From Bizionia sp. (GTDB taxonomy: Bacteria > Bacteroidota > Bacteroidia > Flavobacteriales > Flavobacteriaceae): a stretch of DNA of 5,036 bases. The stretch lies in contig JAGPVI010000107.1 in NCBI GenBank assembly GCA_018067115.1, positions 1-5,036 on the forward strand, in the 5' to 3' direction. A program made the translations under genes and the position numbers. This document shows, in pieces, positions 1 through 5,036 of this stretch; the first letter of the stretch is position 1; the number at the start of each line of letters is the position of its first letter. Below the pieces are notes generated by a model. It did not search any database, was not told the DNA's origin, and saw only the letters and a list, made by a program, of their open reading frames with translations.

Positions 1-24
1 TTACCAATATAACACTATACAACT

Positions 25-399
25 ATGAAAATTTTAATAGTAGATGACGAACGCGATGTAGAAACATTATTCCGTCAAAAATTCAGAAAAGAAATAAGAA
101 GTAAAACACTGCATTTAAATTTTGCTTTCTCAGGACAAGAAGCTCTAGAATTTCTAGAACATCAAGAACCACCAAAAGTGGTGTATGTGTTTTCGGATAT
201 CAATATGCCAGGAATGACAGGTTTAGAATTGTTAGAGAGGATTAAACAAAAATTTCCAAAAATTAGTGTCTCTATGATTTCTGCTTATGGGGATGCCCAA
301 AACTATAATAAAGCAATGAATAGTGGTGCTAAAGAATTTTTTACAAAACCCATTAATTTTGAGTCGTTACGTAAAGAAATTGAATCACTAATAGAGTAA
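25..399 (+). CDS. Stand-alone response regulator receiver (REC) domain protein
   Basis: This 124-residue cytoplasmic protein consists of a single CheY-like receiver domain with no output domain. The acidic pocket is D7-D8, the predicted phospho-acceptor is D58 (in SDINMPGMTG), the switch Ser/Thr position is S86 (in MISAYGD) and the conserved lysine is K108 (in FFTKPINF). All catalytic residues are present, so it should accept phosphate from a histidine kinase. Its output must be through protein contact, or as a phosphate sink or relay intermediate. It is strikingly similar to the receiver of the next gene: both share the QKFRK segment near residue 20, SDINMP, SAYGD and TKPINFE, which suggests tandem duplication. 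The ATG at 25 is chosen because the receiver fold begins immediately after it. It lies 45 bp upstream of the REC-cyclase gene on the same strand, so the two are probably co-transcribed. A cognate kinase would lie to the left, outside the window. Confidence 0.93.
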   Translation: MKILIVDDERDVETLFRQKFRKEIRSKTLHLNFAFSGQEALEFLEHQEPPKVVYVFSDINMPGMTGLELLERIKQKFPKISVSMISAYGDAQNYNKAMNSGAKEFFTKPINFESLRKEIESLIE

Positions 400-406
400 A
401 GAAAAC

Positions 407-421
407 GTATAAAAGTTATAC
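407..421. repeat. Short perfect inverted repeat between the two REC genes
   Basis: GTATAA and TTATAC are 6-bp arms separated by three bases, in the 45-bp gap between the two receiver genes. It is very AT-rich and has no T-run after it, so it is not a convincing terminator. It could be a weak RNA hairpin or a protein site, or a chance product of the base composition. Confidence 0.3.
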
Positions 422-431
422 CTTAATACTA

Positions 432-444
432 TAAACATCATACT
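432..444 (+). promoter_or_regulatory. A-rich translation leader with TAAACATCA element
   Basis: The 9-mer TAAACATCA ends four bases before the ATG of the REC-cyclase gene, and no purine-rich Shine-Dalgarno sequence is visible. The same 9-mer lies before the effector gene (1552-1560), and its TAAACAT core lies before the WYL gene (4394-4400). It is probably a local style of A-rich, Shine-Dalgarno-free start region, as is usual in Bacteroidota. Confidence 0.35.
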
Positions 445-1485
445 ATGGGAAACATACTAGTCGTCGATGATGAACCTGACTTAGAGGTTTTAATTAAGCA
501 GAAATTCAGAAAGCAAATTCGTGAGAAAGAATATATTTTTTATTTCGCCGAAAATGGAAAAGAAGCGCTTAAAAGACTAATAGAACATCCAGAAGTTGAT
601 ATCGTGTTAAGCGATATTAATATGCCTGAAATGGATGGGCTAACGCTATTGACTAAACTGAACGAAACCAGACCACTTATTAAATCGGTTATTGTTTCTG
701 CCTATGGTGATATGGAAAATATAAGAACAGCAATGAATAGGGGGGCATTCGATTTTATTACAAAACCCATTAATTTTGAGGATTTGACATTAACTATGGA
801 AAAGACTCTAAAACATGCACAGCAAATTAAAGAGACCCTTAAAGCTATTAAAGAAAATAATATTCTAAAAATGTATGTAGATGAAAACGTACTCAACTTT
901 ATGGGCAATAAAGAATTTGAATCTACTTTAATGGCTAGTGAAACCATTGAAGCCACTGTAGTTTTTATTGATATATGTGGTTTTACTAAAATTAGCGAAA
1001 ACACTGAAGCCGATACCGTAGTAAAACTAATAAACAACTATTTTGACGAAATGGTAAAGGAAATCATAGAGCAAAAAGGTCATATTGACAAATTTATTGG
1101 TGATGCTATTATGGCTGTTTTTAAAGGGGAGTATCATTTAGACAGAGCGATTGATGCTGCACTTGCCGTTTGCGAAAAAATAAACAACTTACCTGCCTTA
1201 GAAGGAAATTTAGGATACAAACCCAAAGTTTCTATAGGCATTAAAAGCGGTGAAATGGTTTCAGGAAATATTGGATCTGTAAGTCTTAAACGCTTAGATT
1301 ACACCGTAATTGGAGACACTGTAAATACGGCTGCGCGATTACAAGATGCAGCTAGAGAGAATCAGATAATTATTTCAGAAGATTGCTATCAAAAAGTAAA
1401 AGAATCCTTTAAATGTGAAAAAGTGGGCAATATTATGGTTAAGAATAAAACCAATCCGCTTACTATTTATAAAGTGATTGAATGA
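445..1485 (+). CDS. Response regulator with class III adenylate/guanylate cyclase output domain
   Basis: This 346-residue cytoplasmic protein should make a cyclic nucleotide under control of receiver phosphorylation. Residues 1-120 are a complete receiver: acidic pair D8-D9, phospho-acceptor D57 in SDINMPEMDG, switch S85 and K107. Residues about 112-160 form a charged helical linker. Residues about 168-346 are a class III cyclase homology domain. Its metal-binding aspartates are D176 (FIDICGFT) and D220 (KFIGDAIMAVF). The purine-contacting pair is K216 and T287 (LDYTVIGDTVNTAARL), and the transition-state residues are N294 and R298. All catalytic residues are present, and homodimerisation is expected. 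The Lys/Thr pair is the class IIIb (CyaC-like) adenylate cyclase pattern, so cAMP is the default product. However, the downstream neighbour resembles a Pycsar effector, whose partners normally make cCMP or cUMP, so the product is uncertain. The start is fixed by the receiver's first strand (NILVVDDE). Confidence 0.95.
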   Translation: MGNILVVDDEPDLEVLIKQKFRKQIREKEYIFYFAENGKEALKRLIEHPEVDIVLSDINMPEMDGLTLLTKLNETRPLIKSVIVSAYGDMENIRTAMNRGAFDFITKPINFEDLTLTMEKTLKHAQQIKETLKAIKENNILKMYVDENVLNFMGNKEFESTLMASETIEATVVFIDICGFTKISENTEADTVVKLINNYFDEMVKEIIEQKGHIDKFIGDAIMAVFKGEYHLDRAIDAALAVCEKINNLPALEGNLGYKPKVSIGIKSGEMVSGNIGSVSLKRLDYTVIGDTVNTAARLQDAARENQIIISEDCYQKVKESFKCEKVGNIMVKNKTNPLTIYKVIE

Positions 1486-1495
1486 AGAGGAGTCT

Positions 1496-1544
1496 GAAGT
1501 TAAAAGGAATTGTATTATATTTTAACTTACGCCTTTTAATCTTC
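1496..1544 (+). other. Two mutually exclusive hairpins in the cyclase-effector gap
   Basis: In the 80-bp gap between cyclase and effector, one left arm can pair with either of two right arms. Pairing 1: AAGTTAAAA (1497-1505) with TTTTAACTT (1520-1528), nine perfect pairs and a 14-base loop. Pairing 2: GAAGTTAAAAGG (1496-1507) with CCTTTTAATCTTC (1532-1544), twelve pairs with one bulged T at 1540. Neither is followed by a run of T, so neither is a standard terminator. Competing structures here could slow polymerase, mark a processing site or set the effector-to-cyclase ratio. The arms are AT-rich, so chance cannot be excluded. Confidence 0.4.
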
Positions 1545-1551
1545 TAACAAT

Positions 1552-1565
1552 TAAACATCAAAATT
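1552..1565 (+). promoter_or_regulatory. A-rich translation leader with TAAACATCA element
   Basis: The second copy of TAAACATCA ends five bases before the effector ATG at 1566. As at 432-440, there is no Shine-Dalgarno sequence. This supports the ATG at 1566 as the real start and suggests the two genes are translated in a similar way. Confidence 0.35.
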
Positions 1566-2138
1566 ATGGAAGACTCAAAACCGTTAATAAAACCGATATC
1601 AAGAAAAAAGAAGCCAAAAGATCACACAGAAGAGTTAGTTGATCATTATTGGGGCACCATTAATTATTTGACGAACTTAATAAAAGCATCCGAAATAAAA
1701 GCAGGTTTAATATTATCTTTCTACGGTATACTACTAAATTTCATTTATCAAGGGGCTACAAATATTGCTAATTCATTAGACAAAAATACCATTTTATATA
1801 TATTAATTAGCGCCTGGGTCTTTTGTACTTCGGCCTCCATATTTTTTTGTATACGCTGTTTTATGCCAAAAATTGAAGGTAAATTTAATAAGAATATGTT
1901 TTTCTTTAAGGATATCATTTCAAAATTTGGCACTGTTGAGGAGTTTTCAAAAACCTTTTTAAAAAAGAGTAAAAATGAAGAGAGTCTTTTTCTTCAGTTG
2001 GGAGAACAAATTTATATTCTATCAAAAATTTCAGCTTGGAAATTTAAAAATGTTAGACGTGCCATAAGTCTTTTAGCTTTAGGACTTCTAATTTTATTTA
2101 TTACAGGTATATTCCATTTTATTTTTATACTCAACTAG
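1566..2138 (+). CDS. Pycsar effector-like small membrane protein (DUF5706/PycTM family)
   Basis: This 190-residue protein has a basic N-terminal tail (R13-K18), an amphipathic helix ending in SEIKAG, and a first membrane segment at about 46-62. A second lies at about 75-96, then comes a soluble loop (about 100-160) and a third segment at about 167-188. The order is that of the DUF5706 family: a helix running into KAG/KAS and a hydrophobic stretch; R97 and P101 after the second segment; the FFFKDI block; a QIYILSKI..WKFK segment; and a final hydrophobic helix. In Pycsar defence, family members respond to cyclic pyrimidine nucleotides and damage the inner membrane. The place of the gene, 80 bp after a nucleotide cyclase on the same strand, supports a sensor/effector role. 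The family call is by recognition without a search. The activating nucleotide, and whether the response is toxic or ordinary signalling, are unknown. Confidence 0.78.
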   Translation: MEDSKPLIKPISRKKKPKDHTEELVDHYWGTINYLTNLIKASEIKAGLILSFYGILLNFIYQGATNIANSLDKNTILYILISAWVFCTSASIFFCIRCFMPKIEGKFNKNMFFFKDIISKFGTVEEFSKTFLKKSKNEESLFLQLGEQIYILSKISAWKFKNVRRAISLLALGLLILFITGIFHFIFILN

Positions 2139-2139
2139 T

Positions 2140-2181
2140 TAAACGCAACCCCAATAAACAACACGTTATTCCTAGCGTTTA
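2140..2181 (+). terminator. Possible weak hairpin directly after the effector gene
   Basis: TAAACGC (2140-2146) pairs with GCGTTTA (2175-2181), and nested inside AATAA (2153-2157) pairs with TTATT (2166-2170). It begins one base past the effector stop codon and is followed by an AT-rich stretch with TTTT but no long T-run. It may be a weak terminator or a 3'-end stabilising stem. The long loop makes this uncertain. Confidence 0.25.
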
Positions 2182-2358
2182 TAATACTTTTATTACCCCA
2201 AAACACTTCACAAAGCCAAACCTTGGCACCAAAATCTAAAAATAACAACAGATGTTTTCCAAAGCCTAAGACGACTACTTTTATATAAATGAACGCCAAA
2301 AAAGAGATAATTAAGAATAAGAAACGAAATTACAACACAACACCCTTACTCACTTTTA

Positions 2359-2375
2359 CACTATAATCTATAGTG
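2359..2375. repeat. Perfect 17-bp palindrome CACTATA-ATC-TATAGTG
   Basis: Seven-base arms separated by three bases lie in the convergent gap. Thirteen bases (2362-2374) recur in direct orientation at 2519-2531, inside the 3' end of the minus-strand 210-codon gene. The form suits a dimeric DNA-binding protein or a short RNA hairpin, but no promoter is recognisable next to it. Confidence 0.45.
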
Positions 2376-2443
2376 AATGCCGTAAAATAAATATACTATT
2401 TTCTAAGGTTTTAGATAAAACACCTTTTTATTATAATGTTGTT

Positions 2444-2479
2444 AAAGCCGTTTCGCTCACTAGAAACAGCTTTTTTTTT
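2444..2479. terminator. Rho-independent terminator, probably bidirectional
   Basis: AAAGCCGTTTC (2444-2454) and GAAACAGCTTT (2463-2473) form an 11-position stem with an 8-base loop, running into nine T residues (2471-2479). In the plus-strand RNA the stem has one C-A mismatch but is followed by the T-run, so it should end transcripts of the cyclase/effector block. In the minus-strand RNA that mismatch becomes a G-U pair. The stem is then complete, but only a short U-run follows. It lies about ten bases past the stop codon of the minus-strand 210-residue gene, so it probably serves both converging units. Confidence 0.75.
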
Positions 2480-2489
2480 AATAATAGAT

Positions 2490-3122
2490 TTACCACACTT
2501 CAAACAAATCGAGCCCTATATAATCTATAGTTAACTGCATCCAATTAAAAGGTGTTTTTATAATAGATACTTTTTCACCGCCTATCGCTTCCAAATTTAA
2601 ATCTTCTCTATTTTCGTTTAGGGCATAACCGTATTGTTCGTAATAGCTGTATTCTTTTAACAGTCCCTCGAGCGATTCTTGTATTCCAGCATCAAACCGA
2701 TCCCCATACTCTAAATAACGAATGCCATGAATTAAAATCTTTTCTGGAGCTTTTTCTAAAGGATTTTCAATTACCATATAAATCTCAATGCCTTTATCAT
2801 GATCTGGCGACGATTTAAATCTGGCTCCCTTCCCTCCTAGTTCAATTGCATTTCCAGAATCGAGATAACGTTGCAAATCTATCCGCGCCTGCGCATCGCT
2901 TGTTTGCTCTTTACCCAAGCCTTGGTATAACACTTCCAAAACGCTAAAATAATGGTTAAATGCAGCCGCCCTCGCCGCAAGCGGAGACCCATTTTTAAAT
3001 ATAGTGTTTGTTTCTGCAACATCGAAAAACGTGGGTATCGCGTCTTGAAATTCATCGTGAACATCCGGCACGTCTCTTCTCCAATATTTGGTTTCTACCT
3101 GATAATATATATTTGTATTCAT
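2490..3122 (-). CDS. Hypothetical protein, 210 residues, second gene of the minus-strand pair
   Basis: I do not recognise the family. The protein is acidic and appears soluble, with no signal peptide or membrane segment. It has many aromatic residues (YYQVETKYW near the start, NWMQLTIDYIGLDLFEVW at the end). The predicted architecture is mixed: an Ala-rich helix at about 48-70 (PLAARAAAFNHYFSVLEVLY), then a glycine-containing turn (ELGGKGARF, 94-102), beta-like segments at about 112-140 and a helix at 147-162. No catalytic motif is evident. The ATG at 3122 follows the stop of the upstream gene by 39 bp, so the two are probably co-transcribed. Parts of this gene (about 2820-3070) look richer in G and C than the neighbours, which could reflect separate acquisition. 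The codon pattern and long open frame make it a convincing gene even without a function. Confidence 0.8.
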   Translation of the reverse strand: MNTNIYYQVETKYWRRDVPDVHDEFQDAIPTFFDVAETNTIFKNGSPLAARAAAFNHYFSVLEVLYQGLGKEQTSDAQARIDLQRYLDSGNAIELGGKGARFKSSPDHDKGIEIYMVIENPLEKAPEKILIHGIRYLEYGDRFDAGIQESLEGLLKEYSYYEQYGYALNENREDLNLEAIGGEKVSIIKTPFNWMQLTIDYIGLDLFEVW

Positions 3123-3161
3123 ATATAGCCTTATTTGTTTTTTATTAAATCTGAAGCTTTA

Positions 3162-4253
3162 TTACAACCATTCCATTACATCTTTCAATAAAATGGTGCT
3201 ACTATTTAAATATGTTTTGCTACTATTTTCATCTGTTAGTTCTTTTCTATTTATACAAAATCTTTTTAGTAGATGCTCTATAAACACATCTATATTTTTA
3301 ATATAATGTTCCGATTGTGGAATTTTAGAAGCTTGTATTAATTGCACGAAACGAAAGGTGGTTTGCAAAAAATGAAAGCCCATATTTAACCCAGGCTCTT
3401 CACATTTGTAATCAATTCCCTTGCTTATGTTGTTGGGGGTTGTAGCCTTTTTGTTAATACCATTAAAAACTAGAACCCTAAACAATTTCTGGTCATTTAA
3501 CTGCGTATTGATAGACAAGAGCTGAGGTCTGTTTCTTACTGTTCGTGTAAAAGAACCTCTATTATATACATTTTCTGAAAACTCATAGAGCGCATGTAAA
3601 AGTAGAGATAGTAGTATTAAAGCATTTCCCCCATCTACAACCTCCAATTGGTTTTCCCCTCGTGGTCTTACTAATATCGATTCTAATATACTTTCCACTT
3701 GTATTGACTCGTCACTTAGTTTTACTTGATTATTAGTATTAACCGATAAAATCTGTTCCCATAACTTATCAATTTTATCTTTATTATAGGTATAATTGTC
3801 ACCGTAAATGGGAAGCACATAGCGGGTATTGCCATTAAAAACAGATTTTAGTTGTAATGATTTTATCTCGCACAAATGATTTGCAGTAGCACACACAGAA
3901 GCATATTTTTCACTTCTTAGGGCTAAAAAACCGTAAAGAAAACTCCTATATTTTAATAGCCCAATTCGTAAGCCATCTAACATTCTTGTATTTACATTAA
4001 CTTTATGTCTAATTTCTCTTTGCTCCATTTTTTCTAGAACGTTTAAAATTAGTGTTTGAACACCCTCGTTATTGTCACAAAGAATTTCATTTTCTATAGC
4101 ATCGAATACATCTCCATTTTCGTCATTAAAAACAGTGTGTTTATTCAGTTTTCTTAGTTGAGAATCGTAGAAAGTAGCCTTAAAACTCAGTTTTGAGTAT
4201 TCTGATTTTAACCATTCATTAAATTCATATTGTAGTAAATAATCGTTTTTCAT
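3162..4253 (-). CDS. Hypothetical protein, about 363 residues, first gene of the minus-strand pair
   Basis: I do not recognise the family. The frame is open from a GTG at 4292, but I place the start at the ATG at 4253 (residue 14 of the longer form). The extra residues are a short hydrophobic run, and a possible promoter -7 element (4280-4287) lies inside that extension. From the ATG the protein begins MKNDYLLQYEF. It is rich in Lys, Asn, Leu and Ser, and looks mostly helical and cytoplasmic. One hydrophobic helix (NALILLSLLLHALYEF, about residues 210-225) seems too short and isolated to be a membrane anchor. No nuclease, ATPase or nucleotidyltransferase motif is visible. It leads a two-gene unit with the 210-residue gene and is divergent from a WYL regulator, which may control it. 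If the context is defence, the pair could be sensor and effector, but that is inference only. Confidence 0.82.
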   Translation of the reverse strand: MKNDYLLQYEFNEWLKSEYSKLSFKATFYDSQLRKLNKHTVFNDENGDVFDAIENEILCDNNEGVQTLILNVLEKMEQREIRHKVNVNTRMLDGLRIGLLKYRSFLYGFLALRSEKYASVCATANHLCEIKSLQLKSVFNGNTRYVLPIYGDNYTYNKDKIDKLWEQILSVNTNNQVKLSDESIQVESILESILVRPRGENQLEVVDGGNALILLSLLLHALYEFSENVYNRGSFTRTVRNRPQLLSINTQLNDQKLFRVLVFNGINKKATTPNNISKGIDYKCEEPGLNMGFHFLQTTFRFVQLIQASKIPQSEHYIKNIDVFIEHLLKRFCINRKELTDENSSKTYLNSSTILLKDVMEWL

Positions 4254-4279
4254 AATAGCTGTTTTAGTGATTAAAAACA

Positions 4280-4287
4280 CAAATATC
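4280..4287 (-). promoter_or_regulatory. Possible -7 promoter element for the minus-strand pair
   Basis: Read on the minus strand this is GATATTTG, one mismatch from the Bacteroidota -7 consensus TAnnTTTG, 26 bases before the ATG at 4253. No TTG or TTTG element lies at the expected distance upstream. The inverted repeat at 4297-4315 occupies that space instead. The evidence is weak, but it favours the downstream ATG over the GTG at 4292. Confidence 0.3.
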
Positions 4288-4296
4288 ACCACTCAC

Positions 4297-4315
4297 TCCG
4301 CCATTTGGCAGCGGA
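4297..4315. repeat. GC-rich imperfect inverted repeat in the divergent promoter region
   Basis: TCCGC (4297-4301) and GCGGA (4311-4315) are perfect arms around a centre that also contains GCC/GGC (4300-4302 and 4307-4309). It stands out as a GC-rich island in very AT-rich intergenic DNA. It lies just upstream of the possible -7 element of the minus-strand pair, where a repressor such as the neighbouring WYL protein could bind. Short GC-rich palindromes of this type can also be dispersed intergenic repeats, so an operator role is not assured. Confidence 0.45.
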
Positions 4316-4361
4316 CTAAAAAAATATTTATAAAATCTATATTAAAAGTATATCATTCCTA

Positions 4362-4390
4362 TTGTTTTAAACTATGTTGTTCTATTTTTG
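4362..4390 (+). promoter_or_regulatory. Bacteroidota-type promoter of the WYL regulator gene
   Basis: TTG at 4362-4364 and TATTTTTG at 4383-4390 are separated by 18 bases, matching the TTG-N(17-20)-TAnnTTTG form recognised by the Bacteroidota primary sigma factor. The ATG of the WYL gene follows 15 bases after the -7 element, so the 5' leader would be only a few bases long. Confidence 0.65.
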
Positions 4391-4405
4391 AAATAAACAT
4401 ACACT

Positions 4406-5036
4406 ATGTCTAACTACAAAATACTAAAGAGATTAAATTGTATTGTACTTATATTAGACTCCAACCCAGGTCTCAATAAAATGCAAATTTTAGAACGTTT
4501 ACAATATGATTATGCCCTGGATGTCGCAGTACGTACTTTTGAAAGCGACAAGCGCAACTTAGAAGTGCACTTTGGTATAACAATAGCATATAATCATTCT
4601 ACCCGCGGCTATCATATAGAAGAGAATGAAGACACCTTAAATAGTTTTTTTAAATTTGCAAAATTCGCATCTATGGCAGAGGTCTATGAAAGTGGCATTA
4701 AAGATTACAAAGCCTTTACTAAATGGATAATTCCAGAAGACAATTCTAGTTTTAGCGGTGTACAACATTTCCAAGAGTTAATTCATGCCATCTCCTTAAA
4801 ACGAGACATCTCTTTTCTTAAGGAAAATTATTATGAAGGTACAAGTAAGAAATACACCGTTTCTCCTTTATGTCTTAAAGAATATTCTAGCCGCTGGTAT
4901 TTAATCGCTGTAGCAGAAGGTGAAAAACACATAAGAAATTTTGGCATTGACAGACTTTCGCAAATTGAGATTAAAACCACTAAAGCGCTAAAAATTGAAG
5001 ACTTCCAAGACCAACTAAAGCATTACAATGATGTGG
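4406..5036 (+). CDS. HTH-WYL domain transcriptional regulator (partial, runs off the right edge)
   Basis: The frame is open from the ATG at 4406 to the window end, giving 210 residues with the C-terminus missing. Residues 1-72 form an N-terminal winged helix-turn-helix: LNKMQILERL, then VRTFESDKRNLE as the recognition region, then a wing ending RGYHIE. Residues about 120-190 are the core of a WYL domain, with SPLCLKEYSSRWYLIA (153-168) carrying the name-giving W164-Y165-L166, and HIRNFGIDRL (175-184) completing the family pattern. WYL proteins bind ligands, often nucleic acids or nucleotides, and act as repressors or activators; several, such as BrxR and CapW, control phage-defence operons. 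The C-terminal WCX-type extension would be beyond the edge. The gene is divergent from the unknown minus-strand pair and shares a 152-bp control region with it. Autoregulation and control of that pair are the natural inference. Confidence 0.92.
   Translation, partial: MSNYKILKRLNCIVLILDSNPGLNKMQILERLQYDYALDVAVRTFESDKRNLEVHFGITIAYNHSTRGYHIEENEDTLNSFFKFAKFASMAEVYESGIKDYKAFTKWIIPEDNSSFSGVQHFQELIHAISLKRDISFLKENYYEGTSKKYTVSPLCLKEYSSRWYLIAVAEGEKHIRNFGIDRLSQIEIKTTKALKIEDFQDQLKHYNDV

Larger units (their letters stand above)
2139..2489. other. Gene-free convergent intergenic region
   Basis: About 350 bp between the convergent stop codons of the effector and the 210-residue minus-strand gene. Neither strand has an ORF with a plausible protein. 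Visible structure is a weak hairpin at 2140-2181, a small inverted repeat GCCAA-ACC-TTGGC at 2215-2227, the palindrome at 2359-2375 and the terminator at 2444-2479. The gap is long for a compact convergent junction, so it may hold a long 3' UTR, a small RNA or decayed sequence. No transcription signal settles which. Confidence 0.6.

Noticed and set aside
702..1037. Minus-strand open frame of 111 codons inside the cyclase gene
   Set aside because: It lies wholly opposite a strongly supported gene with catalytic motifs. Its product is a Ser/Ile/Val-rich shadow with no family resemblance.
1748..1933. Minus-strand open frame of 61 codons opposite the effector gene
   Set aside because: It is fully contained in the effector gene on the other strand and shows no leader, promoter or recognisable motif.
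2289..2366. Plus-strand ORF of 25 codons (MNAKKEIIKNKKR...) in the convergent gap
   Set aside because: It has a basic start and a slightly hydrophobic end, but such short frames are expected by chance in AT-rich DNA, and no promoter of consensus form precedes it.
2879..3064. Minus-strand open frame of 61 codons in another frame of the 210-residue gene
   Set aside because: It is a frame-shifted shadow of the longer gene and has no start context of its own.
4254..4292. GTG-started N-terminal extension of the 363-residue protein, possibly a short signal or membrane segment
   Set aside because: The hydrophobic run is only about eight residues and is not followed by a cleavage-like site. The start would be GTG, and a possible -7 element lies inside it, so the ATG at 4253 is the better start.
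1..5036. CRISPR array, tRNA, rRNA, insertion sequence or transposase
   Set aside because: No regularly spaced direct repeats, cloverleaf-like stretch, rRNA-like block, terminal inverted repeats or transposase-like protein were seen in the window.

Overview
The window is AT-rich throughout. The genes have A-rich leaders with no clear Shine-Dalgarno sequence, and one promoter matches the TTG-N18-TAnnTTTG pattern used by the Bacteroidota housekeeping sigma factor. I infer a member of the Flavobacteriia (probably Flavobacteriaceae). This rests on composition, promoter style and protein families, not on a marker gene.

Plus-strand block, 25-2138: three co-oriented genes. The first is a stand-alone receiver (REC) domain. 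The second is a response regulator made of a closely similar REC domain fused to a class III nucleotide cyclase. The third is a small protein with about three membrane segments that resembles the DUF5706/PycTM family, the membrane effector of Pycsar anti-phage systems. Read together, they suggest that a phosphorylation signal, from a kinase not in the window, controls synthesis of a cyclic nucleotide that the membrane protein senses. This is the most interesting part of the window. It looks like a Pycsar-type cyclase/effector pair placed under two-component control. The cyclase has the residues expected of an ordinary class IIIb adenylate cyclase, so the second messenger is uncertain. The 80-bp gap between cyclase and effector can fold into two competing hairpins.

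Convergent junction, 2139-2489: about 350 bp without a convincing gene. It holds a perfect 7-bp-arm palindrome, a weak hairpin just after the effector gene, and a good hairpin/T-tract terminator at 2444-2479 that probably serves both converging transcripts.

Minus-strand block, 4253 down to 2490: two genes 39 bp apart, transcribed together, encoding soluble proteins of 363 and 210 residues that I cannot assign to a family.

Right edge, 4406-5036: a plus-strand gene, cut by the window end, encoding an HTH-WYL transcriptional regulator. It is divergent from the unknown pair. The 152-bp divergent region carries the regulator's promoter and a GC-rich inverted repeat suited to be an operator. A WYL regulator divergent from unknown genes, next to a Pycsar-like cassette, is reminiscent of a defence island, but the window alone does not prove that.
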